Positions 44,893 through 55,365 are shown, counted from the first letter of the stretch. The stretch is DNA of 62,277 nt from Lachnospiraceae bacterium (GCA_017450485.1 JAFSTN010000043.1:1-62277); one strand, 5' to 3'. The notes: a model not told the origin generated them from the sequence alone. Numbers and translations: made by a program.

Positions 44893-46047
44893 ATGGAAGA
44901 AGTAAGACTGGGTATCATCGGCATAGGCGGAATGGGAACCAATCATGCCAACAGCATATTAAAGGGAGATATCCCGGGACTTCGTCTGACCGCAGTAGCG
45001 GATGTCAGTGAGCAAAGACTTGAATATGCCGAAGAGCATTTCCCCGGAGACATCAGTATATTCCCGGATGGAAAGGAACTGATCCGTTCCGGAAAATGTG
45101 ATGCCGTACTGATCGCTACAGCGCATTACGAGCATCCTGCTTATGCGATATACGCACTGGAGCACGGACTGCATGTTCTGATCGAGAAACCGGCCGGAGT
45201 ATATACGGCGCAGGTACGCGAGATGAACGAGGTTGCAGCACGAAGCGACAGGGTATTTGCTATCATGCTCAATCAGCGGACCAACTGTGTATACCGCAGG
45301 CTCCATGAGATGATACAGAGCGGCGAGCTGGGTGAGCTGAAGAGAGTCAACTGGATCATCACCGACTGGTATCGTACACAGGCATACTACGATGCCGCCG
45401 GATGGAAGGCGACCTGGGCCGGTGAGGGCGGAGGAGTACTCTTAAACCAGTGTCCGCACCAGCTGGATCTCCTGCAGTGGCTGTGCGGGATGCCGGTAAG
45501 GGTCAGAGCATTCTGCCATGAGGCGAAGTGGCATGACATCGAAGTCGAAGACGATGTGACAGCGTATCTGGAGTATGCAAACGGAGCGACCGGAGTATTT
45601 GTTACGACCACAGGAGATGCACCGGGGACAAACCGCCTGGAACTCACATTTGAAATGGGCAAGATCGTGTGCGAAGACGGTAAGCTGATATATGACAGGC
45701 TTTCGGAAAATGAGAGGACATTTTGCAAGACTTCTCCAAACGGGTTCGCCAAACCGGAGATCACTCGTATCGAAGTGGAGACCGACGGTCTTAACGAGCA
45801 GCATGCCGGAGTGTTCAAGGCTTTTACGGACAGGATACTCCACGGAGGACAACTTGTTGCGGAAGGCACTGAGGGAATAAACGGACTCATCCTGTCCAAC
45901 GCAATGTATCTGTCATCATGGCTGGATAAGACGATAGATATACCTTTTGATGAGAATCTCTTCCTTGAGGAACTGAACAGGAGAAGGGCGGCATCGAAAG
46001 CAAAGACAGGCACGGGTGTGGTGTTTGATACTGAGGGCACATATTAA
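44893..46047 (+). CDS. Gfo/Idh/MocA-family NAD(P)-dependent oxidoreductase
   Basis: 384 residues. The N-terminal Rossmann fold has GIIGIGGMGTNHANSI; the EKP motif (HVLIEKPAGVY) near residue 99 positions substrate and cofactor, and GGVLLNQCPHQLDLLQWLCG carries the active-site histidine region. Family members oxidise sugars, inositols or sugar amines. AAAGGAGAGG precedes the start. It is divergent from an AraC regulator and followed 24 bases later by a TIM-barrel isomerase, suggesting catabolism of an inositol-like or hexuronic substrate, though none can be named. Confidence 0.92.
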   Translation: MEEVRLGIIGIGGMGTNHANSILKGDIPGLRLTAVADVSEQRLEYAEEHFPGDISIFPDGKELIRSGKCDAVLIATAHYEHPAYAIYALEHGLHVLIEKPAGVYTAQVREMNEVAARSDRVFAIMLNQRTNCVYRRLHEMIQSGELGELKRVNWIITDWYRTQAYYDAAGWKATWAGEGGGVLLNQCPHQLDLLQWLCGMPVRVRAFCHEAKWHDIEVEDDVTAYLEYANGATGVFVTTTGDAPGTNRLELTFEMGKIVCEDGKLIYDRLSENERTFCKTSPNGFAKPEITRIEVETDGLNEQHAGVFKAFTDRILHGGQLVAEGTEGINGLILSNAMYLSSWLDKTIDIPFDENLFLEELNRRRAASKAKTGTGVVFDTEGTY

Positions 46048-46071
46048 GATCAGGAGTCGGAAAGGATAAAT

Positions 46072-46938
46072 ATGAGCAGAGAATATAAGATATCGGGATT
46101 TGCAGATGAGATAGCGGATGATCTGGCCACACAGATCGAAAGCCTGCGAAAGCTTGACATACATTATGTGGAGATGAGAGGAGTTGACGGCAATAATCTG
46201 ATCTATCACACGGATGAAAAGATAAAAGAGATACGAGCCAGACTGGATGATGCCGGCATATCGTTGTCGGCGATGGGAACTCCTCTGGGTAAGATCGGCA
46301 TTGACGAACCTTTTGAGAAGCATTTCGAGGAGTTCAAGCGCGCTATAGAGGTGGCTCATATGATGGGCACGCGTAACCTGCGTATGTTCAGCTTCTATAT
46401 GCCTTCATCTGATGCAGACAGACGGGATTACAGAGACCGCGTATTTGAACGCATTGGAAAGTTTGTGGATGAAGCCATAGCAGGAGACGTTGTCTTTCTC
46501 CATGAGAACGAAAAGGACATCTACGGTGAGAAAGCACCGGAATGTCTTGATCTGATGAAAAACTTTGCATGTGATCATTTCAAAGCGATATTTGATTTTG
46601 CCAATTTCGTACAGGCCGGTCAGGATACGCTCGAAGCCTATGAGATGCTGAAGGATCATATCGCATACATACATGTGAAAGATGCCAGATCCGGCAGCGG
46701 AACAGTGGTTCCTTCAGGCTATGGAGACGGTCATGTGGAGGAGATATTAAAGGATCTCTTCGATGGCGGATTCGACGGCTATCTGTCCATAGAGCCGCAT
46801 CTGTTTGGCTTTAAGGGATTTGCAGGACTGGAGAGAGGCAATGCCACTCCGCTAAATGAGACCGGAGAAGTCGTGAGCGGCTACGAGGGCTTCAGGATCG
46901 CACATGAAGCGCTGGTGAAGATATTGGAGGGGATTTAA
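46072..46938 (+). CDS. Sugar phosphate isomerase/epimerase (xylose-isomerase-like TIM barrel)
   Basis: 288 residues of the AP-endonuclease-2/IolE-like TIM-barrel family. Metal-binding residues are expected in VVFLHENEKDIYG (Glu, His), FDFANFVQAGQ (Asp) and YIHVKDARSGSG (His, Asp), with SIEPHL at the end. GGA-rich sequence lies upstream. It probably acts with the oxidoreductase in front of it in breakdown of a sugar or cyclitol. The end overlaps an inverted repeat. Confidence 0.88.
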   Translation: MSREYKISGFADEIADDLATQIESLRKLDIHYVEMRGVDGNNLIYHTDEKIKEIRARLDDAGISLSAMGTPLGKIGIDEPFEKHFEEFKRAIEVAHMMGTRNLRMFSFYMPSSDADRRDYRDRVFERIGKFVDEAIAGDVVFLHENEKDIYGEKAPECLDLMKNFACDHFKAIFDFANFVQAGQDTLEAYEMLKDHIAYIHVKDARSGSGTVVPSGYGDGHVEEILKDLFDGGFDGYLSIEPHLFGFKGFAGLERGNATPLNETGEVVSGYEGFRIAHEALVKILEGI

Positions 46939-46950
46939 GAAAATCCCCTC
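46927..46950. terminator. Inverted repeat between convergent genes
   Basis: GAGGGGATTT pairs with AAATCCCCTC around AAGA, overlapping the isomerase stop and facing the XRE gene on the other strand. There is no T-run on either side; it may be a weak bidirectional terminator. Confidence 0.5.
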
Positions 46951-46955
46951 GCTCA

Positions 46956-47162
46956 TCATGGTTTGTATTCCAACAGGTCCCCGGGCTGGCAGTCGAGGGC
47001 TTCGCATACCGCGACGAGAGTTGAAAAACGGATGGCGGATATCTTGCCGTTCTTCATCTTGGACAGATTAACGTTGGATACTCCGACCTTTTCCGCCAGA
47101 TCATTCAGTGATATCTTACGGTCAGCCATGACTCTGTCGAGCCTGAGTATTATCTCTCCCAT
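46956..47162 (-). CDS. XRE-family HTH regulator (YozG-like)
   Basis: 68 residues, essentially one helix-turn-helix: LDRVMADRKISLNDLAEKVGVSNVNLSKMKNGKISAIRFSTLVAVCEALDCQPGDLLEY. It matches the short YozG type found with DUF2975 membrane proteins. ATG 47162 is preferred because GGGAGG ends 8 bases upstream; a GTG three codons earlier would lie in the ribosome binding site. It follows the DUF2975 gene by 14 bases and probably autoregulates the pair. Confidence 0.93.
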   Translation of the reverse strand: MGEIILRLDRVMADRKISLNDLAEKVGVSNVNLSKMKNGKISAIRFSTLVAVCEALDCQPGDLLEYKP

Positions 47163-47176
47163 ATCGGTCACCTCCC

Positions 47177-47764
47177 TTACAGGGTCTCGTCTGCCTGAGT
47201 CTGAAGGGTTTTACCGTAGTCCAGGATGGTCACGATAACCCAGGTCAGTATGCCGCACAGTATACCGGATGCCATGCCCGAAGTGAAGAAGATGATGGCA
47301 CTCAGTACGATCATCACGACAAGTACGCGCTTGATCACATTGTCGGTAAAAGGGTTTTCTTCGGTACCGATCAGATTAAAGATGCTTCCGATCAGTGTAA
47401 ACATTACGGCTATGATGCCTGTGATCGCTGCGGCGGTGAAAGCAGTTATGGATGCACTGATGGCGTAGGGGTGATCCTTTATGGCTTCACGGATCGCAGG
47501 AACATCCGACTCGAGATTAGAGGGATCTTCCATGCTGAAATGAAGCAGTCTCACGCCTCCGATCGTGTCTCCGACAGATACGTAACCCGCATTGGACATC
47601 TGTTCATATTTCGCGTCGAATTCTTTGCCCATCTTCAGTATCGTTATGCCGGCGATCAGTGCCATAACACATCCGATGATAGCTATTATGCTGAATGCGG
47701 TTGTGACCTTCCTGCCGACGCTGCAGCTTTTTTTGATCTTTTCGAGTTTTATGTTTTCTTCCAT
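47177..47764 (-). CDS. DUF2975-type membrane protein
   Basis: 195 residues with four membrane helices (about 20-42, 100-127, 145-165 and 170-188) and a ~55-residue extracytoplasmic loop after the first. Layout and partner gene (YozG-like HTH) match DUF2975. Its function is unknown; such pairs are thought to be small membrane sensor and regulator modules. ATG 47764 follows AAGGAAAAGGAA; an in-frame start at 47827 would begin inside the promoter -10. Confidence 0.85.
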   Translation of the reverse strand: MEENIKLEKIKKSCSVGRKVTTAFSIIAIIGCVMALIAGITILKMGKEFDAKYEQMSNAGYVSVGDTIGGVRLLHFSMEDPSNLESDVPAIREAIKDHPYAISASITAFTAAAITGIIAVMFTLIGSIFNLIGTEENPFTDNVIKRVLVVMIVLSAIIFFTSGMASGILCGILTWVIVTILDYGKTLQTQADETL

Positions 47765-47798
47765 TTTGTTCCTTTTCCTTTCAATGTATGATTCCTTA

Positions 47799-47846
47799 CT
47801 GATCAGCTGATGATCAGAGAATACCATCCGGATTAATTTTTGTCAA
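47799..47846 (-). promoter_or_regulatory. Promoter and candidate operator of the DUF2975/XRE pair
   Basis: On the minus strand a perfect TTGACA (47841-47846), a 17-bp spacer and TATTCT (47818-47823). The start region contains repeated CTGATCA-type palindromes (47799-47817), a good candidate for binding the XRE regulator. Confidence 0.75.
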
Positions 47847-47914
47847 CAAGAAATTAACGATAAACGATAAAAAATATTCGAATAGCGTATATATAGGTGA
47901 GCATCCGAATAATA

Positions 47915-47923
47915 TGTTATACT
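47915..47923 (+). promoter_or_regulatory. Extended -10 of a leaderless promoter for sigH
   Basis: TGT-TATACT ends exactly 7 bases before the ATG of sigH (47931). No Shine-Dalgarno site precedes the ATG, so transcription probably begins at or next to the start codon. No good -35 is visible. Confidence 0.6.
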
Positions 47924-47930
47924 CATATCT

Positions 47931-48560
47931 ATGAGTAAAGAACACGCGGCACAGTCAGCCATGCTCACCGACGAACAGTATATAGCCTTATACCGCGAGG
48001 GTGACACCGATTCCATAGAGGTCATCATGGACCGCTATAAGAACCTTGTGCGTTCCAAGGCATCCAAATTGTATATCCTCGGCGGTGACGTGCAGGATCT
48101 GATCCAGGAGGGTATGATTGGACTGGTCAAGGCTGTGAGGGACTATGATTTCGGACGTGACGCGAGCTTTGCCACTTTCGCTGATCTGTGTGTATCCAGG
48201 CAGATATACAATGCGATACAGTCATCCGCGAGACTCAAGAACTTGCCGCTCAATGATTATGTGTCGTTGACAGCGGGTCGCGAAAACTATGACGGTGATG
48301 AGGGATCCGTACTTATAGATGAGCTTCCCGATGATACTTCAGCAGAGCCGGAGAGCGCTTTTATCAGTCAGGAGACCGCTGATGAGATCAATCATCTCGT
48401 GGACACGATACTTACGGACTCCGAGAGAGACGTGTTCAGACTCCACGTGGCAGGTCTTACTACATCGGATGCCGCAGCGATCCTCTCCATGGAACCGAAG
48501 TCGGCAGATAATGCACTTCAGAGAGCCAGACAGAAACTCAGACGTGAACTGACTCAGTAA
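47931..48560 (+). CDS. sigH: RNA polymerase sigma-70 factor, SigH-like
   Basis: 209 residues. Region 2 (about 20-100) reads MLTDEQYIALYREGD...MDRYKNLVRSKASKLYILGGDVQDLIQEGMIGLVKAVRDYDFGRDASFATFADLCVSRQIYNAI, close to the sigma-H (sigma-30) family of Bacillus and Clostridia. Region 4 (about 145-205) is LVDTILTDSERDVFRLHVAGLTTSDAAAILSMEPKSADNALQRARQKLRREL. Sigma-H controls stationary-phase, competence or sporulation entry genes in relatives; no sporulation genes lie nearby. The ATG has no ribosome binding site, consistent with a leaderless mRNA. Confidence 0.9.
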   Translation: MSKEHAAQSAMLTDEQYIALYREGDTDSIEVIMDRYKNLVRSKASKLYILGGDVQDLIQEGMIGLVKAVRDYDFGRDASFATFADLCVSRQIYNAIQSSARLKNLPLNDYVSLTAGRENYDGDEGSVLIDELPDDTSAEPESAFISQETADEINHLVDTILTDSERDVFRLHVAGLTTSDAAAILSMEPKSADNALQRARQKLRRELTQ

Positions 48561-48577
48561 CATAAAGGAGCATATAT

Positions 48578-49330
48578 ATGAAATACATATCATGGAATGT
48601 CAACGGCCTGCGTGCCGTGATGGGCAAGAACTTCATGGAGGTCTTTGAAGGTCTGGATGCGGATGCATTCTGTTTGCAGGAGACGAAGCTTCAGGAAGGA
48701 CAAATAGTCCTGGATCTTCCCGGATACGAACAGTACTGGAACTATGCCGAGAAAAAGGGATACTCCGGAACGGCGGTTTTCACGAAGCATAAGCCGATTG
48801 ATGTGACCTATGGGATCGGAGTGGAAGAGCACGATCACGAAGGAAGAGTGATCACACTCGAATATGCCGATCATTTTCTCGTATGCTGCTATACACCTAA
48901 CTCCCAGAACGAGCTCGCCAGGCTTGATTACCGCATGACATGGGAGGAGGCATTTCTTAACTATCTGAACAGTCTCAAAGCGAAAAAAAGTGTGATCCTC
49001 TGCGGTGACTTAAATGTCGCACATCAGGATATCGACTTGAAGAATCCTGCATCCAATCATCATAATGCCGGTTTTACAGATGAGGAGAGAGCGTGTATGA
49101 CCACACTTCTGGGTGCCGGATACATCGATACTTTCAGATTCTTTTATCCCGATACCGAGGACATATATTCCTGGTGGTCATACCGATTCCAGGCGAGGAG
49201 CAGGAATGCAGGATGGCGTATCGACTATTTTATAACATCCGATGATATGAAGGACAGGATCCGGGATGCAAAGATACACACCGATATCACGGGTTCCGAT
49301 CATTGTCCGGTAGAGTTGGATTTTGAATGA
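48578..49330 (+). CDS. xth: Exodeoxyribonuclease III / AP endonuclease
   Basis: 250 residues of the ExoIII/APE1 family. Catalytic motifs: WNVNGLRAV (Asn), LQETKLQ (Glu metal ligand), CYTPNSQ (Tyr), CGDLNVAHQDIDLKNP (Asp, Asn), SWWSYRFQARSRNAGWRIDYFI and GSDHCPVEL (Asp, His). It cleaves DNA at abasic sites for base-excision repair. AAAGGAG precedes the ATG by 8 bases. It follows sigH by 17 bases and may be co-transcribed. Confidence 0.96.
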   Translation: MKYISWNVNGLRAVMGKNFMEVFEGLDADAFCLQETKLQEGQIVLDLPGYEQYWNYAEKKGYSGTAVFTKHKPIDVTYGIGVEEHDHEGRVITLEYADHFLVCCYTPNSQNELARLDYRMTWEEAFLNYLNSLKAKKSVILCGDLNVAHQDIDLKNPASNHHNAGFTDEERACMTTLLGAGYIDTFRFFYPDTEDIYSWWSYRFQARSRNAGWRIDYFITSDDMKDRIRDAKIHTDITGSDHCPVELDFE

Positions 49331-49434
49331 GGGGACGGCACCTGATGCTTTCCGGACGGGGGATGCTGTATCCCTGTCCCCGGTTTATGCTATACTGAAT
49401 TAGTTGAGATTTATTTACCGAAAGTGAGATCAAT

Positions 49435-50394
49435 ATGGAAAAGAAATACGCTCTCCTGATAGATGCGGAGAACGCAGATATCAAATATCTGACGGATATA
49501 CTTAACGAGCTGAAGACTTACGGCAACGTGACTTATAAGCGTATGTACGGCGATTTCACATCATCCACCATGAAGGAATGGAACCGAAGGGCGCTGGAGT
49601 ATGCCATAGTGCCGATCCAGCAGCCGCATTACTCCAAGTATAAGAATGCTGCAGACATCATGCTGGTCATCGATGCGATGGACATCCTGTACAACAAATC
49701 TGTGGACGGCTTCTGTATCGTTTCCAACGATTCCGACTATACACGTCTGGTTAACCGTCTCTGTGAAGCAGGATACGAGGTCATAGGCATGGGCTCGAGC
49801 AACGCATCCAAGACACTCAAGGCTGCCTGCACCGAGTTCAAGAATCTTGAGAAGATTTTCTCGGATGACCTTGATACCGTGGACACCGGTGCGGCCGGTC
49901 AGAAGAAGGGAAGGAAGAACAATAATACATATGAGGAGGATGAGGATAAGGGTAATATCACTCCTATAGAGGAGATCCGAAACTCAGTAATGAACCTCGT
50001 ACAGAAGGATGAGAAAGCTGGACTCGGCGGTATCAAATCCACTCTTCAGAGACAGTTTTCCGATTTCGATGAACGTAACTACGGCTTCACCACGATACGT
50101 AAGTTTATCGAGAGCATGAAGGACTTCCAGGTGGTTCAGGAAGACAGCACAGTGTATGTAACGATGAAGCAGCCTGACATAGAGGAGCTGGAGGTCAACC
50201 AGTTCATACGCAGTCTGCTTTTCCAGAAGCCGTATGAGATGGGAGAGCTCTCCAATAAGGTGCATGAGAAGTTCGATGGGTTCGATCCCAAGCATTACGG
50301 CTATAACCAGTTCGGTAAGTTCGTATCGAATATCGACGGAGTGGTAGTCGTCAGAGATGCGAACAACAACGCGATTGCTCAGCTCGAAGAATAA
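49435..50394 (+). CDS. NYN-domain (LabA/DUF88) protein with two OST-HTH/LOTUS domains
   Basis: 319 residues. The NYN domain (about 1-145) is a PIN-like RNase fold with acidic residues in LLIDAENAD, DIMLVIDAMDIL and VSNDSDYTRLV. A polar linker (about 155-175) leads to two LOTUS/OST-HTH domains (about 178-245 and 252-315; GFTTIRKFIESMKDFQV and GYNQFGKFVSNIDGVVV). LOTUS domains bind RNA or partner helicases. The expected role is RNA processing or decay. It sits 17 bases before a degenerate GGDEF gene. Confidence 0.92.
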   Translation: MEKKYALLIDAENADIKYLTDILNELKTYGNVTYKRMYGDFTSSTMKEWNRRALEYAIVPIQQPHYSKYKNAADIMLVIDAMDILYNKSVDGFCIVSNDSDYTRLVNRLCEAGYEVIGMGSSNASKTLKAACTEFKNLEKIFSDDLDTVDTGAAGQKKGRKNNNTYEEDEDKGNITPIEEIRNSVMNLVQKDEKAGLGGIKSTLQRQFSDFDERNYGFTTIRKFIESMKDFQVVQEDSTVYVTMKQPDIEELEVNQFIRSLLFQKPYEMGELSNKVHEKFDGFDPKHYGYNQFGKFVSNIDGVVVVRDANNNAIAQLEE

Positions 50395-50411
50395 GTCCAT
50401 AGGGGGGATAT

Positions 50412-51332
50412 ATGGCATACAATACATTGTCTTTTGACACCAGACTCTCAGACAATATCAAGAACTACAGCCTGGAGACTCTCTATGATGAGCAGGAGGT
50501 CATGGGACTGATCAAACATCTGGCGAGACATACCGGCGCGGAGCTCATGCTGACCGACAGGCATGGTGAGAAAGCCTTGGTATGCGGTGATTTCTCGCAT
50601 TTCGAGATCGATGTGGTAGGAAACCCCGGACGCAAGATCAGGGTTCAGGACAGGACCATAGCACATCTGTATGTAAAAGAAGACTCCATACCCGCCGACA
50701 GCCGTGCGGAAGTATTGGAACTCATAGATGATCTGGTTGGTCTGTTATCGTACCTCGGAGAGCAGTCATACAGATACAGGGAAGCATCCATTTATATCGA
50801 TGAACTGGAGAGCCAGGTCAAGGATTCCGTCAGGGTGCGTATGGATCATGAAAAAGACGATCCGCTGACTGGTGTATTCAATAAATCCTATTTCGAAAAG
50901 AGGGCAGCGATCATCGACAGATCCGAAGTTGCCCCGGTAGCGGTCATTGAAGCCAATATCAATGACTGGAAGATTGCCAATGACAATTACGGTGATGAGG
51001 GCAGTGACAGACTCATCAAAGTGATCGCGGATATACTGAAGGCCGAGGCCAAGGATGAATATGTCATCGGACGTACTGACGGAGATGTGTTCGTCATACT
51101 TATACCGATGCCTGAGGATGGGGAAGCGGAAGATTATGTAAACCGCATCCAGTCAGCATGCGACAGTTTCGAGGATCAGTACCTGACACCATCCATAGCC
51201 TGTGGTCTCGCATTTAAGGAAAACGTAGAAGAGACTATAGAGGATAAGATATCCGATGCTGAATATCTAATGTTTGAGAATAAACTTGAGATAAAGAACT
51301 CGCCTGAGTATCGGGCAAGGATAGGTAAATAA
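50412..51332 (+). CDS. Soluble protein with a degenerate GGDEF domain
   Basis: 306 residues. Residues 1-130 may form a GAF- or PAS-like sensor (AELMLTDRHGEKALVCGDFSHFEID). A GGDEF fold follows (about 150-295): DDPLTGVFNKSYFEKRA and NINDWKIANDNYGDEGSDRLIKVIADIL, but the signature is TDGDVF in place of GGDEF, so cyclase activity is doubtful. It could be an allosteric GTP or c-di-GMP binder. GGGGGA lies before the ATG. It shares a bidirectional terminator with glmM. Confidence 0.85.
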   Translation: MAYNTLSFDTRLSDNIKNYSLETLYDEQEVMGLIKHLARHTGAELMLTDRHGEKALVCGDFSHFEIDVVGNPGRKIRVQDRTIAHLYVKEDSIPADSRAEVLELIDDLVGLLSYLGEQSYRYREASIYIDELESQVKDSVRVRMDHEKDDPLTGVFNKSYFEKRAAIIDRSEVAPVAVIEANINDWKIANDNYGDEGSDRLIKVIADILKAEAKDEYVIGRTDGDVFVILIPMPEDGEAEDYVNRIQSACDSFEDQYLTPSIACGLAFKENVEETIEDKISDAEYLMFENKLEIKNSPEYRARIGK

Positions 51333-51335
51333 TTC

Positions 51336-51362
51336 GGGGCAGCCTCACCGGCTGCCCCTTTT
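51336..51362. terminator. Bidirectional terminator
   Basis: A 9-bp perfect stem (GGGGCAGCC with GGCTGCCCC), a 5-base loop, then TTTT on the plus strand and AAT-rich sequence opposite. It serves the GGDEF gene and glmM. Confidence 0.92.
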
Positions 51363-51371
51363 AATTCGTGT

Positions 51372-52694
51372 TTATACGCTTTCTACGACTGCGCGTGCAT
51401 CTTCGATGATTTTGTCGCAATCGGCTTCCGTGGCGGCTTCTGCCATGATACGTATCAGCGGCTCGGTACCTGACTTACGCAGGAGGAGACGACCGGAACC
51501 GTCAAGCTTGGCATTGGTCTCTTCTATATAAGCAGTTATCTTCGGATCGTTCATGATGCGGTCCTTATCCGTTACTGCTATGTTCACGAGCTTCTGAGGA
51601 AGTATCTTAAGTCCGAGAGGAAGAGCGGAAGCGAAAGTCTTCTTGTTCACCAGGATCTCTGTAACGATGATGGCGGTCAGTATACCGTCACCGGTGTTGG
51701 CATATTTGGATATGATGATATGACCGGACTGTTCACCGCCGACCTGATATCCGTGCTCGGCTATTTCCGCAGATACATACTTATCACCGACATCCGTTAT
51801 TACTACGCCTATATCATTGGCTTTAAGGGCATTGATGAGACCTAAGTTACTCATGACCGTGATGACCGCTTTATTACCGGTGAGTTTGCCCTGCTCTTTG
51901 AGCATGCAGGCTATCATGTATATGATGGTGTCACCGTCCATCACTTCGCCTTTTTCATTGACAGCAATACATCTGTCGGCATCACCGTCAAACGCAAATC
52001 CGATGTCGAGCCCCTTTTCCACAACGAAATTCTGTAATGCTTCTATATGAGTGGAACCGCATCCGCGGTTGATATTCTTACCATCCGGGTTATCGGAGAT
52101 CATATAGGTATCGGCACCCAGCATGGTGAACACGTTCTTGGCGATGGACCATGCTGCTCCGTTCGCACAGTCCAGACCGATCTTATATCCTCTGAAACTG
52201 TTCTCGGGGATGGATGCGAGATGACCTATGTATGAGTTACGGCCGGAGAGATAGTCGATGCATCTGCCGGTCTCCTCGCTGACGGGAATGGTACGTATGC
52301 CGTCGATGTAATCCTCAATCTCCTGCAGAAATTCCTCGTTCATCTTATTACCGTCGGAATCGATGATCTTGATGCCGTTGTCATGATAGGGATTATGACT
52401 GGCGGTGATCATGATGCCACAGTTGAACTTCTCACGCTTGGCTATATAGGATACGCTGGGAGTAGTGGTGACGTGCATGATATATGCATCCGCGCCCGAT
52501 GAAGTGATGCCTGCGCAGAGCCCGTACTCGAGCATATAGCTGGAGCGACGGGTATCCTTTCCTATAACTATGCTGGCGGGAGTACCGTCCTTTGAGAAGT
52601 ACCACCCGATGTACTGGCCGATCTTGAGAGCATGCTCTACGGTCAGGTCTTTATTGATACGGCCTCTGAAGCCGTCCGTTCCGAAGTATTTCAT
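51372..52694 (-). CDS. glmM: Phosphoglucosamine mutase
   Basis: 440 residues. Interconverts glucosamine-6-P and glucosamine-1-P for UDP-GlcNAc and peptidoglycan. The active-site serine is in MITASHNPYHDNGIK near residue 97, the metal loop is AFDGDADRCIAV, the sugar-specificity loop is GGEQSGHII and the phosphate site is RKSGTEPLIRIM. The start MKYFGTDGFRGR is the family N-terminus, with GGAGACAGGA upstream. Two overlapping TATAAT-like sequences lie about 60 bp before it on the minus strand. It diverges from groESL. Confidence 0.97.
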   Translation of the reverse strand: MKYFGTDGFRGRINKDLTVEHALKIGQYIGWYFSKDGTPASIVIGKDTRRSSYMLEYGLCAGITSSGADAYIMHVTTTPSVSYIAKREKFNCGIMITASHNPYHDNGIKIIDSDGNKMNEEFLQEIEDYIDGIRTIPVSEETGRCIDYLSGRNSYIGHLASIPENSFRGYKIGLDCANGAAWSIAKNVFTMLGADTYMISDNPDGKNINRGCGSTHIEALQNFVVEKGLDIGFAFDGDADRCIAVNEKGEVMDGDTIIYMIACMLKEQGKLTGNKAVITVMSNLGLINALKANDIGVVITDVGDKYVSAEIAEHGYQVGGEQSGHIIISKYANTGDGILTAIIVTEILVNKKTFASALPLGLKILPQKLVNIAVTDKDRIMNDPKITAYIEETNAKLDGSGRLLLRKSGTEPLIRIMAEAATEADCDKIIEDARAVVESV

Positions 52695-52824
52695 ATCCTG
52701 TCTCCAATCTGTATATCTGCGTATGATATCCGCCGGGGCGAATACATAGATTATATCATTATATACGGTAAATTACGAAAAAAATAACAAATCGGAAAAG
52801 ACTTATAAAAAAACTATAAAGTAG

Positions 52825-52853
52825 TGGAAATCTAAAAAAAGGGGTAGTATAAT
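52825..52853 (+). promoter_or_regulatory. Promoter of groESL
   Basis: TGGAAA (52825-52830), a 17-bp spacer and a perfect TATAAT (52848-52853), with the CIRCE element starting 12 bp downstream. Confidence 0.75.
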
Positions 52854-52865
52854 ACGATTTAGTTG

Positions 52866-52892
52866 TTAGCAATCACCACGATAGAGTGCTAA
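52866..52892. promoter_or_regulatory. CIRCE operator (HrcA binding site)
   Basis: TTAGCAATC, 9 bases, GAGTGCTAA: the CIRCE inverted repeat with one mismatch (A for C at the seventh base of the left arm). It lies over the start of groESL transcription, so HrcA should repress the operon and release it on heat stress. hrcA is not in the window. Confidence 0.95.
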
Positions 52893-52955
52893 TAAAGGCC
52901 GAGGGTGATGAATAACAGACAGATAGTTCAGATCATATTTTAAGGAGGCACTAAA

Positions 52956-53240
52956 ATGAAATTAAATCCATTAGGCGACAGAGTTGTGTTAAAGCAGCTG
53001 ATAGCTGAGGAAACCACCAAGTCCGGTATAGTTCTTCCCGGACAGAATAAGGAAAAGCCCCAGCAGGCTGAAGTCATAGCAGTAGGCCCCGGCGGAATGG
53101 TAGACGGTAAGGAAGTAGCTATGCAGGTTAAGGTTGGCGACAACGTAATCTTTTCCAAGTATTCGGGAACCGAAGTTAAGATCGACGAGGAAGAATTCAT
53201 CATTGTTAAGCAGAGCGATATTCTGGCAGTGATCCAGTAA
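52956..53240 (+). CDS. groES: Co-chaperonin GroES
   Basis: 94 residues, full family length: LGDRVVLKQLIAEETTKSGIVLPGQNKEKPQQAEVIAVGPGG is the core with the mobile loop, and KVGDNVIFSKYSGTEVKIDEEEFIIVKQSDILAVI closes the barrel. It caps GroEL during protein folding. TAAGGAGG lies 7 bases before the ATG. Co-transcribed with groEL 51 bases downstream, under the CIRCE-controlled promoter. Confidence 0.98.
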   Translation: MKLNPLGDRVVLKQLIAEETTKSGIVLPGQNKEKPQQAEVIAVGPGGMVDGKEVAMQVKVGDNVIFSKYSGTEVKIDEEEFIIVKQSDILAVIQ

Positions 53241-54917
<1,677 letters not shown>

Positions 54918-54937
54918 ATCCAAAACAGATTTTTTAT

Positions 54938-54967
54938 CGGACCGGTCAGTTATGGCCGGTCCGTTTT
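54938..54967 (+). terminator. Terminator of groESL
   Basis: An 8-bp stem (CGGACCGG with CCGGTCCG), a 10-base loop and TTTT. It ends 4 bases before the -10 of the CarD-like gene. Confidence 0.88.
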
Positions 54968-54968
54968 A

Positions 54969-54977
54969 TGTTATAAT
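54969..54977 (+). promoter_or_regulatory. Extended -10 of a leaderless promoter for the CarD-like gene
   Basis: TGT-TATAAT ends exactly 7 bases before ATG 54985, with no ribosome binding site. The layout is the same as at sigH. Confidence 0.6.
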
Positions 54978-54984
54978 CATGGTT

Positions 54985-55365
54985 ATGGAAGAGATAAAAA
55001 GCGCGTATGCAAAGAAAGACATAATATACAGTTCCACCATGGGGCTGTGCATAGTTTCGGATATAACGAAGCTGTCAGCTGATAAGAACATGACTCCGAT
55101 GCCGTACTATGTGCTTAAATCCTATTATGATAAGACTCATGTGGCTTATATACCCGTGGAGAAGCACGAGGTGGAGCTTCGTCCGCTCATAGACGAGGAG
55201 ACCGCTCTGGCCGAGTGCGAGGAATTAAAGGAAGCTTATAAAACGGATGACGGATATGTTCCCGATGAATTGAGAGTAGGAGAGATAGCTTACGTGATGA
55301 AGCTGACACCCGAGGAACTCAAGATACTCGCCGGAGCAAAGATGCCGGATGAAGAAGAGGCTTAG
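54985..55365 (+). CDS. CarD-like (CdnL/TRCF RNA-polymerase-interacting) protein, short
   Basis: 126 residues. The first ~75 resemble the CarD/TRCF RNA-polymerase-binding domain: AKKDIIYSSTMGLCIVSDITKL...PYYVLKSYYDKTHVAYIPVEKHEVELRPLIDEETA. The DNA-binding helical region of full CarD is absent; a ~45-residue acidic helical tail (TPEELKILAGAKMPDEEEA) follows. It may contact the RNA polymerase beta subunit to tune initiation. ATG 54985 is favoured by the -10 spacing; ATG 54979 is two codons earlier. The next gene starts 29 bases after. Confidence 0.78.
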   Translation: MEEIKSAYAKKDIIYSSTMGLCIVSDITKLSADKNMTPMPYYVLKSYYDKTHVAYIPVEKHEVELRPLIDEETALAECEELKEAYKTDDGYVPDELRVGEIAYVMKLTPEELKILAGAKMPDEEEA

